NCBI GenBank assembly: GCA_030038475.1
Contig: JASHOU010000216.1
Span: 62,001-126,000 of the forward strand
Direction of reading: 5' to 3'
From: Terriglobales bacterium
Lineage (GTDB): Bacteria; Acidobacteriota; Terriglobia; Terriglobales; Acidobacteriaceae
DNA length: 64,000 nt
Shown piece by piece: positions 43,764-53,423 of this stretch (position 1 is its first letter; each line of letters begins with the position of its first letter). Position numbers and translations under genes: made by a program. A model generated the notes under the pieces. It was not told the origin of the DNA. It did not search any database and was given only the letters and a program-made list of their open reading frames with translations.

Positions 43764-44522
43764 CTAGCCTCGGTTTTCGGGTTTGAACCACTTGTGGAAG
43801 GTGTAATAAGAGTGGCTGGGCTCGAAACCAATGCGGCACCAAACCTTCTGCATGGAGACGTTAGTCACCTGGGTGGAAATTATCATGCGCTTTGCTCCTT
43901 GATTGCGAGACCATTGCAGGCTCGCGATCATTAACAAGGGGCAAATGCCCTTGGCTTGCGATTCAGGCGCCACAGCGAAGAGCAGGCCCTCAACTTCATC
44001 GGGAGAATTCAATCGCAAAGTGCCAAACCCCGCTACTTTTCCGCCGACCTCAGCCACAAGGACCTGGTCGGCGGCCTCGCGCGTGGTGCATGAGCGTTCG
44101 GCCCAGGAACGGTATGCTTCGTCGCATTCTCGCAAGTCCAGTCGAGGATCGGCGTGATAATGGCCCATGTAGCCTTGGAATGCGGCCGACGCAATTCTGG
44201 GGATTTCCACCTCATCTCCCGGTTGAAGCGGGCGCACGCGGCCATCGCTGCCGGCTTCGGGAATGCTTTTCCGGGTCAGATCGAAGCTGTAGTAGAGAAG
44301 AGTATCCATCAACAGAAATCCGTTGGATTCCATCGCCTGCGCGGCTTCGAGGTTAGTGGTGTTACAACGCGCCACCAGCAGGTCGATACGCTCAGCGGCG
44401 CAAGAATCCAGGAGATTTGGCAGACGATCGCAGACGACATGGGCGCGGGCGACGCGCACGCCAAAACGTCGGCTGTCAATTTCTGAGAATGTTACTTTTT
44501 CGCGATCAGCGACAGCGCTCAT
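43764..44522 (-). CDS. wecD: GNAT acetyltransferase, WecD/RffC-like
   Basis: 252 residues. The C-terminal half is a GNAT domain with VEGLLFAVAPESQAKGICPLLMIASLQWSR (acetyl-CoA loop Q-A-K-G-I-C) and the last strand QKVWCRIGFEPSHSYYTFHKWF, as in WecD, which N-acetylates dTDP-Fuc4N. The N-terminal half (RVARAHVVCDRLPNLLDSCAAERIDLLVARCN) is the WecD-type lead domain. With WecE downstream, the pair should make dTDP-Fuc4NAc, a component of enterobacterial common antigen and other surface glycans. Confidence 0.75.
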   Translation of the reverse strand: MSAVADREKVTFSEIDSRRFGVRVARAHVVCDRLPNLLDSCAAERIDLLVARCNTTNLEAAQAMESNGFLLMDTLLYYSFDLTRKSIPEAGSDGRVRPLQPGDEVEIPRIASAAFQGYMGHYHADPRLDLRECDEAYRSWAERSCTTREAADQVLVAEVGGKVAGFGTLRLNSPDEVEGLLFAVAPESQAKGICPLLMIASLQWSRNQGAKRMIISTQVTNVSMQKVWCRIGFEPSHSYYTFHKWFKPENRG

Positions 44523-44608
44523 GCTTTATTCCTCACCATTCTCTCTATCGCTCGACTCTCGTCGTTGCTGCAATGATCGTTCTCACCGGGCGGCGATGCC
44601 GCGAGAGG

Positions 44609-45643
44609 TTACGACGCACTTCGAGTCGGTTGTTCGATGGCGGATTCTCTCGGCAGAATGTTCTCACGAACGACATAGGGAGGCTTCTGCATGCTGCGAA
44701 AATGCATACGAGCCAGGTATTCTCCGATAATACCCAAAGCGAAGAGTTGCGCTCCAGAAAATAAGGCGATAACGGAGGCGAGGAATGGGAAGCCGGGCAC
44801 GGGATCGCCATGAATGAAGAATCGGCCAATTACATAGACGAGAATAAAGAGTCCAAATAAAGTAAAGACAAAACCGATCAGGCTAGCCAACTGCAAAGGC
44901 ATGGTGCTGAAGCCGGTCATCATGTTCATGGCATGGGTCATCAACTTGCGAAAAGTGTAGCCCGAAGCGCCTTGCTGTCGCGGTTTGTGAGCAACGGGGA
45001 TGGCGGCGAAGCGGTTGGTTCCCCAGGTGAGGAGCACATCGATGGAAACAAAAGAGCCTTCGTAATGGGCAAAGGCCTTGGTGACCTGGGAGCGAAAGGC
45101 GCGGAAAGCCGAGACTTGGCGCGCTATCTCCGCGCCCATTACATTTTGCAAAGTCAGTTTGGTCACCAGGGAAGCAATGTCGCGGCCAAAGCCGTGTTGC
45201 TCCTGCTGCGGCGTTCCGTAGACAACATCGGAACCGCCGGCCAGAACGGCAACCAGTTTCGGAATTTCTTCAGGAGGATGCTGTAGATCGTCATCCATCG
45301 TGACGACGATGTCGTAGCGAGCCGCGCGGATGCCACACAGCAGCGCGTTGTGCTGGCCGTAATTGCGCATCAGGTTGATGGGGTGAATCCAGGGATATTG
45401 CGCGGCTAGATTGGAGATCATATCCCAGCTGCGATCGGGACTGCAGTCGTTGACGAGGATAAGCTCGAAATTCTCGGCCAACTCTAGAAGCACAGGTTCC
45501 AGGCGGCGCACCAACTCGGGCAGGATGGGTTCGCTGCGGTAGACGGGAACGACCACGGAAATTCGCACAGGCAGCTGACCGGTTTTCTCGGATTCGCCGA
45601 TTCTACGCATTCGCATGTACAGACTCTCGACGTTCTGACTCAC
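44609..45643 (-). CDS. GtrB/ArnC-like polyprenyl-phosphate glycosyltransferase
   Basis: 344 residues. GT-A domain with RISVVVPVYRSEPILPELVRRL, LILVNDCSPDRSW, and the metal-binding VVTMDDDLQHPPEEIPKL; two C-terminal membrane helices (ASLIGFVFTLFGLFILVYVI and FPFLASVIALFSGAQLFALGIIG). Enzymes of this type load a sugar onto undecaprenyl phosphate for use on the outer face of the membrane. The 706-residue GT-C-like membrane protein (46598-48718) could be the user of this lipid-linked sugar. GTG start; internal ATGs at codons 10 and 12 are alternatives. Confidence 0.85.
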   Translation of the reverse strand: MSQNVESLYMRMRRIGESEKTGQLPVRISVVVPVYRSEPILPELVRRLEPVLLELAENFELILVNDCSPDRSWDMISNLAAQYPWIHPINLMRNYGQHNALLCGIRAARYDIVVTMDDDLQHPPEEIPKLVAVLAGGSDVVYGTPQQEQHGFGRDIASLVTKLTLQNVMGAEIARQVSAFRAFRSQVTKAFAHYEGSFVSIDVLLTWGTNRFAAIPVAHKPRQQGASGYTFRKLMTHAMNMMTGFSTMPLQLASLIGFVFTLFGLFILVYVIGRFFIHGDPVPGFPFLASVIALFSGAQLFALGIIGEYLARMHFRSMQKPPYVVRENILPRESAIEQPTRSAS

Positions 45644-45716
45644 TCGGCTCGCAATGGCTGTTGTGAATCATCACCATCATTGCCATGAATCATCTTCACT
45701 CATCATCACGGCTGGA

Positions 45717-46322
45717 TCAGCGAACACATTCGAGAATCAGATGAGAGTACGGTATGCGAATGAGATCGTGGCGAACACTGGCCGTGACCTTGGTGAACAC
45801 CTGAGAAGCAATTTTCACATATTGTGCCTCATTTCTCACGTATTCTCCGCGATCTCGCGCCAATAACCAGCGAGCGGCGGGCGATTGATCGGGCGTGAAT
45901 ACGCCGTCGCAGGTAATCAGCTTTCCGCCAGATTTTAACGCGTCATAGGCGATTTGAAATAACTGTCTTGCTTCCTGGTCGTCGAGATGATGCACGATGC
46001 CGAGCGCCAGGACCGTGTCGAAACTCTGTTGTTTGGTCAACGAGAATTGGCTCACTCGTTCGCAGACAAACTGCGCTTTGGGGAAGCGCTTTCGCGCCAT
46101 TTCGATGTACCTGGGGCTAAGATCGAAGCCCACGTACTGCGAGTCTGGCAGATAGCCGGTGATGGTTCCGGGGCCACAGCCTATTTCGAGGATTCTGGTG
46201 CCTGCTTTGGGCTGAATGTATTGGCCAACGAGCACACCGGCCCAGGCAGGACCTCCAACCGCTTTCCACCATAAGTTATATGCGGCCGGGATTGCCAAGA
46301 CTGAACGAATGGATTGAAGCAT
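45717..46322 (-). CDS. SAM-dependent methyltransferase, class I
   Basis: 201 residues. SAM-binding motif I ILEIGCGPGTITGYL, then GFDLSPRYIEMARKR and VLALGIVHHLDDQEA. The short size and lack of a substrate domain fit small-sugar or lipid methyltransferases. It lies between the GtrB-like gene and a 275-base gap. Confidence 0.8.
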   Translation of the reverse strand: MLQSIRSVLAIPAAYNLWWKAVGGPAWAGVLVGQYIQPKAGTRILEIGCGPGTITGYLPDSQYVGFDLSPRYIEMARKRFPKAQFVCERVSQFSLTKQQSFDTVLALGIVHHLDDQEARQLFQIAYDALKSGGKLITCDGVFTPDQSPAARWLLARDRGEYVRNEAQYVKIASQVFTKVTASVRHDLIRIPYSHLILECVR

Positions 46323-46361
46323 ACGCGCTACCTCTTAAAGCTGAAGCGTCACGATCTGTTT

Positions 46362-46400
46362 TTTACCAGTTCACTTTACCAGTTCACTTTATCGATCACT
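46362..46400. repeat. 13-bp tandem repeat, two exact copies and one diverged
   Basis: TTTACCAGTTCAC at 46362-46374 and again at 46375-46387, then TTTATCGATCACT. Lies 40 bases upstream of the methyltransferase start in the gap 46323-46597, where nothing else is evident. Confidence 0.65.
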
Positions 46401-46597
46401 CTGCTTGTTCGTGTTTAGAAAGCGGGACGAGCCGCCGCGAGCAGCGCCGCAAGTGCCAGGCGCAGTCTCTGGATCGGTGGAAACAGCTCCCTGCGTGTGT
46501 GGGTCAAATCCGATCGTGAAGCCGCTTGCAATTCCCACAATCTATCACAACCGTCGCCGCCCGGATTATGGGCCGCTGCGCTCGTTGATCGACATGG

Positions 46598-48718
46598 TTA
46601 CGGGGACAATCTATAAACCGCCATGTCGTGAGTCTTCCTCCATGGCGTCGCGGAGGAAGAAATGCTCTGCAAGGCATCGCCGGAGACGACAATCCATCGC
46701 ACATTGTCCTCTGCTAGACGCGCGGAGGCGGCGGGTGTTATGTCGCCTTTGAGAAAGGAGTCAATGTCGTCACGTCTCTGCTCATAGAGGTGTTCAGCTT
46801 CTGCCATGATTGCCGCGGGATTCGGACCGCTGAGCCCGGGAACGGCGGAAGGAATGGAGTATGACTCGTTCGAGAAATAACCGTCGAGACCGGTCATGGC
46901 CATGATCGCGAAATTCGTCGATACGTGGCTCGCTCCGTAGACGGGCTCCTCGGTGAGATCACCCGGCAGATAGGCGATTACGTCGTCAGGCGCAGCCGCA
47001 GAGCGAAGTTCGCGCAACGTATTTGCCGTATCGTGTTCGAACACAGCCCGCGAGGAGAAATTGAATGCACCCAAGGCCTGTACCCAGGTGAGTCCGAACA
47101 TTCCCCAGACGGCGAGCGGGCGCCAGTTCGCTCGATTGCGTTGCAGCCATGAATAAATGGGGCGCAGCGAAAAAAGGCCGAGAATCCAGAGTGTCGGTTG
47201 AAGAAAAACGACGGCAATGCCTAGCCCCTGATACGGGAAAAACGTACCGATTACAAATGAGACAACGCAAACGATGGCCAGCACCAGGGCGATTCCGCGC
47301 AGACGCTCCGCGCCCAGATCGAGCCGCATCATGGGGCCAATGCCGAAGAGTTTGACTCCATAGGCGACAACCGGAAACAAGAGCAGAGAAACCCATGGAA
47401 CAAGCGCTGCGGGCGTGATGCGGCTGAGCAATTCCGTCCAGACCGAGACAGGGAATTCCAGGTTCGGCCCGCGAAAGGGAAAACCGGGCGCCGCCATGTT
47501 GTGAAATCCCGAGAGAAGCATCATGGTAGTCACGGGCAGGCTGCCGATGAAGATGAACAGAGCAAGCCATGCAAGCCGGCCAGCTTCGTGGTTGCTGCGC
47601 CGTAAGAGGAACAGCAAGCTGGCGAGCACAGTAGCGACGCCGAAGGTGGCAGCCAGCGTGAAATTGAATCCTGCCATCATCCCGAGCAGCAGCCCGGCAA
47701 CCAACCAGTTGCGCCGGGAAGTTTCTGAGGGCAGAAGCAGGTTGATGGCGGCGAGACAAATCAGCAGGCTGTGGTAATGGGCAGGACGATGAACCAGCGG
47801 CAGAATCGAATCGACACCTTCCCACGCAGTCCAGCCGGTAAATAACGATGCCCGCATCGCGGCGAAATGGGTTGTGTGGACCACAGCCTGAAGAAAACCG
47901 AAGCACCAGCCAAGACCGCCCCCGCCGAGCAGCAATAGAACGCTGAGAATGCCGCCCGTGGCCGCGCCCAGCAATTGCCTTCCGGCGCGATAAGCCAACG
48001 CGCCGAGCAAAAAATAAACGACGATGGGATAACACCGGTAATACAAATCGAAAAGATCCGTGGACCCGAGATGTAGGGCTTGCTGCGCACGCAACATAAC
48101 GGCAAGCGTGAGGTCGTCGAAATAGTGATAGACAGTGGGCCTTAGCCCCGACACCATAAAGTTGTCGGGCGGCACATGATGCAACAGCCGCTGCAGCAGC
48201 GTCACATGATAAAGATGATCCTGGCCGGCGGGTCCGTAGAAAACGAACCGATTGTCGGAGAATCGTCCGCTTCTCCAAAAGACGGGAGCAACACCCAGCG
48301 CCACCAGGCTGCCCGCCATGACAATCTCGCGACCTTCCGGAGAGCACTTCGTCAGCGCCTCGCCGCGGCTGGCTTGCCGAGCCAGCAGAATCATTCCCGC
48401 GACCGAAAGCACAACCATCGCATACGGGAAAGGTCCGGCTAGCGACGCGCTCGCGAAAACGTTATAAGCAGTGGTGATGGTTACAATGCCGAAAATGGGA
48501 CTTAGAAGAAGGCGCACATCGAGTGGGACATTCGTCATCAATGTCAGCAGGAAATAGCCAGGAAAGAAAAATACGACCGCAAAGACCAAAATGCCGGATA
48601 TGGCGCTCGCTGGATGGTTGCACAATGCTGTCGGAATCAGCAGAACCAGCAATACGAAGATGAGCGCCAAATATTGAGTGAATGCCCTGGCACGAGCCGG
48701 ATCAATATTTTTCACCAT
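46598..48718 (-). CDS. Large polytopic membrane protein, GT-C glycosyltransferase-like
   Basis: 706 residues with about 13 hydrophobic helices and a C-terminal soluble domain of about 160 residues (FEHDTANTLRELRSAAAPDD ... DIDSFLKGDITPAA). The periplasmic loop after helix 4 reads FYGPAGQDHLYHVTLLQRLL, with D-H and Y-H placed as in GT-C enzymes whose first loop carries the catalytic Asp. It would use a polyprenyl-phosphate sugar on the outer face; the GtrB-like gene nearby fits as the donor-maker. No named family is certain. Confidence 0.65.
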   Translation of the reverse strand: MVKNIDPARARAFTQYLALIFVLLVLLIPTALCNHPASAISGILVFAVVFFFPGYFLLTLMTNVPLDVRLLLSPIFGIVTITTAYNVFASASLAGPFPYAMVVLSVAGMILLARQASRGEALTKCSPEGREIVMAGSLVALGVAPVFWRSGRFSDNRFVFYGPAGQDHLYHVTLLQRLLHHVPPDNFMVSGLRPTVYHYFDDLTLAVMLRAQQALHLGSTDLFDLYYRCYPIVVYFLLGALAYRAGRQLLGAATGGILSVLLLLGGGGLGWCFGFLQAVVHTTHFAAMRASLFTGWTAWEGVDSILPLVHRPAHYHSLLICLAAINLLLPSETSRRNWLVAGLLLGMMAGFNFTLAATFGVATVLASLLFLLRRSNHEAGRLAWLALFIFIGSLPVTTMMLLSGFHNMAAPGFPFRGPNLEFPVSVWTELLSRITPAALVPWVSLLLFPVVAYGVKLFGIGPMMRLDLGAERLRGIALVLAIVCVVSFVIGTFFPYQGLGIAVVFLQPTLWILGLFSLRPIYSWLQRNRANWRPLAVWGMFGLTWVQALGAFNFSSRAVFEHDTANTLRELRSAAAPDDVIAYLPGDLTEEPVYGASHVSTNFAIMAMTGLDGYFSNESYSIPSAVPGLSGPNPAAIMAEAEHLYEQRRDDIDSFLKGDITPAASARLAEDNVRWIVVSGDALQSISSSATPWRKTHDMAVYRLSP

Positions 48719-48820
48719 TGGAATAGGAGACTATAGCAAAGGACGGCAACGGATTCGACGGCTGCGAAAGAAATGCCTCTAGTCGAGCAAGTAGCATCAC
48801 AGCAAAAAAAAGGTGAAGCA

Positions 48821-49474
48821 CTATTTGAACGCTTCAACGTAGAGAGAGTGCGGCAAATCTTTCAGGTCCCCCGGTTCATACGGAGGAACGTCCATTCCAT
48901 ACAGGCGGCTCTTGCCTTCGGCAGATTTTTCCACCTCGTGAAAGCCCGCTTCCCGCAACACCTCGCTGAGATAACCGAAATCGAAAGCAGTACGGTGTTG
49001 ACCATCGCAGAAAACAAAATTGGAAAATCTGCCGCCGATCGAATCCAAATGCTGCGGGAACGGGTCGAACCAGTCGTTGCGCTGCTGAGTATATGCGGCA
49101 ATCGCGCTCTCCAGGCTGGGCACGATCAGGCGCACTCCCCCGCCGCTCTTGAGTACGCGCGCACATTCCCGCAGCAGCCGCTTCAGCTCATCGGCATAAA
49201 AATGCTCAAACATGTGGGTGGAATAGATGGAATCGACCGACTCCGAACGAAACGGGAGCCCGTTTCTTACATCGAGCCAGACATCGATTTTGTTGAAAAT
49301 GTTGCCGTCAATATTCAAAAAATCCGGGAGATACTTTGTGCCGCAACCGAGATGGAGATGACAGGCGCCGTTGCGAGCGCGCGGTGCGATCACATAACGG
49401 CGCAGCAGGTAATTGGGAACCGTGGCCTTGGCAATGCCCCAAAATACGATGTCTTTGTAGCGCTGATGAAGCAA
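48821..49474 (-). CDS. SAM-dependent methyltransferase, type 11
   Basis: 217 residues. CHLHLGCGTKYLPDFLNIDG (motif I and acidic post-I), LPFRSESVDSIYSTHMFEHF and RECARVLKSGGGVRLIVPSL are the Methyltransf_11 blocks. Probably O-methylates a sugar residue or chain end, which can also stop chain growth. TTG start with GGAG seven bases upstream. Follows the GT4 gene by 18 bases. Confidence 0.8.
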   Translation of the reverse strand: MLHQRYKDIVFWGIAKATVPNYLLRRYVIAPRARNGACHLHLGCGTKYLPDFLNIDGNIFNKIDVWLDVRNGLPFRSESVDSIYSTHMFEHFYADELKRLLRECARVLKSGGGVRLIVPSLESAIAAYTQQRNDWFDPFPQHLDSIGGRFSNFVFCDGQHRTAFDFGYLSEVLREAGFHEVEKSAEGKSRLYGMDVPPYEPGDLKDLPHSLYVEAFK

Positions 49475-49492
49475 CTCGTTCTCCGGTTGCGG

Positions 49493-50776
49493 CTATTGTA
49501 AATGAGTGGCTTGCGCCAGCGCGGATGAAGCGTTCACGCCTGCGGCCTGCCGGTAAATCGCGGCCAGCTGCGCCGTCTGGTGCGACAAAGTCAATCTTTC
49601 CAGGATCGTCTGGCGCGCCGCCTTTCCTATGCGTACGCGCATTTCGCGCGATGCAAGTAAGGCGGAAATCCCCTGCGAAAGTTGTTCTGCGTCGTTCACA
49701 GGAATCAGCCAGCCGTTGGTCCCATGCTCAATCACTTCGTCAATTCCCTGCCCGCGACAGGCGATTACCGGCTTGGCACAGGACATGGCTTCCAGGTAGA
49801 CGCAGCCGAGCGCTTCGTTCGAACTGGGCAGCACGAAGATCGAGCAGTGCCGCATGGCCTCTGCTACACCTGCGCGGCTGAGCCGGCCCACAAACATCAC
49901 TTGCCGTCCAATACCCAGGGCGAGCGCGAGCGCGACAAATTGGTCGCGATTCGGACCCTCTCCAACGATTCGGCAGCGAAGTTGGGGAAAAACAGATTTA
50001 AGATTCGCGAGAGCTCGCAAAACTAGTTCGTGGCCTTTGCTGGGCAGCAGAGTCCCCACTACCAGAATCTCCGCATCGGACGGCTCTTCGCGCGGGGGAT
50101 TAGGAGAAAAAAGGATTGGATTTACGCCATTGCAGACGATGGTGCTGCGATTTATTGTGTTGTAAGTTTCGGACCGCATCTCATTTTTCAGAATCCGCTG
50201 CACCTTGTCGCTGATGCAGATTGTGGTGTGCGCCGCACTGTAGACATCGAGGGAGACCTTTTTGCGCCAAGCCGCTGAAATTCCAGCCGAGGAGTGCCTG
50301 TCGAAGATCACCGAGCAGTTGTTGAAGACATCCAAACCGTGAACGGTCACCACAAAGGGAATCTGCAAGCGTCTGCCAAGCAAGGCGGCGGCATGTCCGC
50401 AGGGCAGAGCGGCGTGAGCATGGATAACATCAATCGGCTTCGCGCGGTGCAGTCGGCGCACACGACCGAGCAGGCGGGCCGCGAGCAGCTTTCCTGCACT
50501 GGAGAGCCCAAAGGTTCCAGGAAGTTGAGGGTATCGCAGCCAATCTGCGGGAGCCGACGAAATGGAATGTCTTTGAGAATAGTGAATTGGCGCAACCGCC
50601 ATCACGCTGCAGCGGAAGCCGGATTCCCCGAGTTGCTCAACTGGCTCGGCAACAAAGCATCCGGTCACTTCGTTTTCGCGCGACGGGAAAAATGGCGTGA
50701 GAGTTAAAACGTGCAGCGGCCTCGAGTGCCCTGGCTTCCCGTGTCCCGTCTTCCGAAGATGCGCGGCTTCCGTCAT
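49493..50776 (-). CDS. Family 4 glycosyltransferase
   Basis: 427 residues, GT-B fold. HVLTLTPFFPSRENEVTGCFV starts the acceptor-side domain; donor-side motifs include ILVVGTLLPSKGHELVLRAL, FVLPSSNEALGCVYLEAMSCAKPVIAC (E-x7-E) and GWLIPVNDAEQL. Start and the stop of the preceding gene share the sequence TGATG (1-base overlap). Confidence 0.85.
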   Translation of the reverse strand: MTEAAHLRKTGHGKPGHSRPLHVLTLTPFFPSRENEVTGCFVAEPVEQLGESGFRCSVMAVAPIHYSQRHSISSAPADWLRYPQLPGTFGLSSAGKLLAARLLGRVRRLHRAKPIDVIHAHAALPCGHAAALLGRRLQIPFVVTVHGLDVFNNCSVIFDRHSSAGISAAWRKKVSLDVYSAAHTTICISDKVQRILKNEMRSETYNTINRSTIVCNGVNPILFSPNPPREEPSDAEILVVGTLLPSKGHELVLRALANLKSVFPQLRCRIVGEGPNRDQFVALALALGIGRQVMFVGRLSRAGVAEAMRHCSIFVLPSSNEALGCVYLEAMSCAKPVIACRGQGIDEVIEHGTNGWLIPVNDAEQLSQGISALLASREMRVRIGKAARQTILERLTLSHQTAQLAAIYRQAAGVNASSALAQATHLQ

Positions 50777-51972
50777 CAGTTTTGTTCCCGTCTGGCGTCC
50801 GCTAATTCCCGAGCCAGCGCGACCAGTCGTTCAACATGCTGGCTCCAGCTGAAGTCCGAAGCGCGGCGGAGGCCGTGGGTCGACAGTTTTTCTGACAGCC
50901 CCGGCGATTCGTGAATCTGTAAGACTCGCTCTGCGAGAGCCTCCGGAGAGAAACGCGGAAAATAGATTGCCGCTTCCTGACATATTTCATGATGCACAGG
51001 CAAATCGGATGCGACGACGGGCAAGGCGCTCGACATCGCCTCGATCAGCGGATGAGCGAAGGATTCGGCGTAGGCCGGGGTTATATAAATGTGGCACGCG
51101 CGATAGAGGTGGTGCAGAGAGCGATAGGGGGTGGCGCCGAGTTCGACGATGTCCTGGCTGGCATCAAGATTGTTGGCACCAAGATGGTTGCTCAGCGCCG
51201 CAGCCGCGCCGGTGCGATAGTTTCCCGGATTCTGGCCGGATCGCAGTTGGCAGGTGAGAAAGAGCTTTATTTTTTTCCCTTGGAGACGGCGGCTTAAGAT
51301 CGGCATTGCGCGCAATAAGGTTTCGAAGTTGCGGTAATAATTGTAGTGGCTTACAAAGAGCAGGCGAAGAGCACCATTTGCCTGCTCCAGTTGGTTTTTC
51401 GTGGGCACGGGCAAAGGTGTGGGGTCACGAGTAAAAGCATCCGGGTCAAAGCCGTGGTGGACGCACAGTACCTTTTTCCCGCTCCATTCGCTCAGTTCCA
51501 GTGCGAATGCTTCGCTGGGAGCTACGGTCATGGTGGCGCGATGAATCGACAAACGCGCCAACCAACCCTTGACAAGAGTATCGGCCCAGATCGCGTAATC
51601 TCCGCGCGCGCGTACATCGCGGAGAAAATCGGCGGAGGTGTAAAGCGAATTGCGAGACAGCAGTATTTGCGGGACGGGAGAGTTCCAGAGGGCGAAGTTG
51701 CCGGCAGAGATTAATACCTGCGCTCCGTTCTGGCGGATCAGTTTCGGCAACGCCATCTGTTCGCGGAGAAAACGGCGAAACACAGCGCGAGGTTCTGTGG
51801 TTTCGGCAAAGGAGATGTTTGGAAGATTTGTAAGCTCCGCGCGGAGAGTGGAGTTCAATAACACCGTCGCTTCCACATCGCCTCGTTGTGCCAGATGAGG
51901 GATCACGTTGCGCAGATATGTCAGACCTCCGCCCGCACTCGCGGCAAGGCCATTGATAAACAATCTGATCAT
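50776..51972 (-). CDS. Family 4 glycosyltransferase
   Basis: 398 residues. IRLFINGLAASAGGGLTYLRN is the N-terminal loop typical of mannosyl/rhamnosyl GT4 enzymes; RLLFVSHYNYYRNFETLLRAM, YITPAYAESFAHPLIEAMSSALPVVASDL form the donor domain. ATG at 51972 overlaps the stop of the polymerase gene as ATGA, so the two are co-translated; a TTG nine bases further up is the only alternative. Confidence 0.85.
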   Translation of the reverse strand: MIRLFINGLAASAGGGLTYLRNVIPHLAQRGDVEATVLLNSTLRAELTNLPNISFAETTEPRAVFRRFLREQMALPKLIRQNGAQVLISAGNFALWNSPVPQILLSRNSLYTSADFLRDVRARGDYAIWADTLVKGWLARLSIHRATMTVAPSEAFALELSEWSGKKVLCVHHGFDPDAFTRDPTPLPVPTKNQLEQANGALRLLFVSHYNYYRNFETLLRAMPILSRRLQGKKIKLFLTCQLRSGQNPGNYRTGAAAALSNHLGANNLDASQDIVELGATPYRSLHHLYRACHIYITPAYAESFAHPLIEAMSSALPVVASDLPVHHEICQEAAIYFPRFSPEALAERVLQIHESPGLSEKLSTHGLRRASDFSWSQHVERLVALARELADARREQN

Positions 51973-53423
51973 CGATTGCAAAGAGCGGAGTTGGAAACAG
52001 CGGGGTGGGGCGCTGCGGGCGCGAATCCGACCGAGAACGGACGGGGAACTGGAGCCAATGCGCGCGTTTCGGGAACTGCAACCCCTTCAGGTACAAGATC
52101 GGCGAGGACAAATGCCAGAACCCAGAAATACACGGAAAGATAGGAACCGACGGCAAAAAGCCAATCCTCAAAGCCGGCATGGACAAGTCCGGCCAACGTC
52201 ACCATGGCCAATGGAATGGAGTAATGCGTGGGATCGGCGTTGCGTCTCATCCAGGCACAAACTCTCCACACGTTTGACACCGTTACCGCCAACAGCGCAA
52301 CAAAGGGCAATACGCCCATCAGCCCCACCCATTCGGCTATCGTCATGTAGCTGCTTCCATGCTCCCGCACGGTTTCGGAGGTTGAATAATAAGTGCCAAA
52401 AAGCAATCCCGGATCTTCGCCAGTCGGGCTGGTGCCATATCCGGTGCCAAAGAAAGGATGTTCTTTAATGGTGGCGATCGACTGATCCCAAGGCGAACGC
52501 CGTGAACCGAGCATGCCTTCTTCCTTATGCCCCTTGTAGAGCAAGGCATCTTTAAGGTCCACGATTTGATCGTGTAAGCTCTGCGGGGCCAGCACTCCGC
52601 CGATTGAGACTGCGAGCAGAACCAGCGCCGTTACCTTCACCAACAATTTGTATTGATGCAACGAAACACAAAGAACGGCAGCAACGAATGCCGCCGTAAT
52701 TAGCCCGGCACGCTCCAGGCTGAAACGAATCAGGTATGTGCAAAGCAGCAAAGCGAGCAGCCGGCGCACTTTCAATGTGGGACCATCGGCCGTCAGCCAG
52801 GCCCAAAACAGAATGGGAAACACTCCTATGCTCATGGCTGCGCCAAGAGAATTGGGATTGCCCCAAATGTTGTCGCCTAATCCGAAATAACATAACGCTG
52901 TAAGATAGACCGTCAGCTCGGTCCCCAAGATCAGACCATTGAAAAAGCGGCGCTCGCGATCGAGAACCGCCAGGCGAGCTCCCGAAACACAATAAAGAAA
53001 CAGAAGCGACAAGCTTAAAGCCTTGAACGACGCCATTTGCACGTATGAGGAAACGGTAGCGGAAACAAACGCGGCGCAGCCACAAAAGAACGCAATCAGA
53101 TGTATCGATTGAAAAGGTCGGCGGGCGCCCCGGGTCCAGATAATAAAACCGACCAAAGCACCCGCACCAAGCACGAACCAACGCCCTATGAAACCGGCGC
53201 GTTGCAGAGGAACGCCCACCCCAGCCCAAAGAAACATGATCACCAGCAGAACGAAAAAACGCTCGTTATATTTCCACAGGCAAGCGATAAGAATCTCCAG
53301 CAGTAAGACCGCGCCCAGGAAAGAAATATCGCCGAAGTAGTCCAATCGCGAATAAAGCAAATACGCGGCCAGGATCAAGCCCAGCGCTATGCCCAACCAC
53401 TGCCAGGTCTTCGATGGTTTCAT
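51969..53423 (-). CDS. O-antigen ligase/polymerase-like membrane protein (Wzy/WaaL family)
   Basis: 484 residues with about 11 membrane helices. The large periplasmic loop and the segment TVREHGSSYMTIAEWVGLMGVLPFVALL match the H-(N/S)-x-(Y/F)-L...E-x-G-x-x-G block of Wzy_C proteins. It either polymerises repeat units on undecaprenyl-PP or ligates chains to an acceptor. With the flippase at 59378 and the WecA-like enzyme at 16703 it completes a Wzx/Wzy-type pathway. The ATG at 53423 overlaps the previous stop as ATGA. Confidence 0.8.
   Translation of the reverse strand: MKPSKTWQWLGIALGLILAAYLLYSRLDYFGDISFLGAVLLLEILIACLWKYNERFFVLLVIMFLWAGVGVPLQRAGFIGRWFVLGAGALVGFIIWTRGARRPFQSIHLIAFFCGCAAFVSATVSSYVQMASFKALSLSLLFLYCVSGARLAVLDRERRFFNGLILGTELTVYLTALCYFGLGDNIWGNPNSLGAAMSIGVFPILFWAWLTADGPTLKVRRLLALLLCTYLIRFSLERAGLITAAFVAAVLCVSLHQYKLLVKVTALVLLAVSIGGVLAPQSLHDQIVDLKDALLYKGHKEEGMLGSRRSPWDQSIATIKEHPFFGTGYGTSPTGEDPGLLFGTYYSTSETVREHGSSYMTIAEWVGLMGVLPFVALLAVTVSNVWRVCAWMRRNADPTHYSIPLAMVTLAGLVHAGFEDWLFAVGSYLSVYFWVLAFVLADLVPEGVAVPETRALAPVPRPFSVGFAPAAPHPAVSNSALCNR

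Noticed and set aside
46986-48347. A 453-residue - strand frame overlapping the GT-C-like membrane protein
   Set aside because: Rich in R, C, S, H with no domain; the in-frame membrane protein is clearly the coding one.
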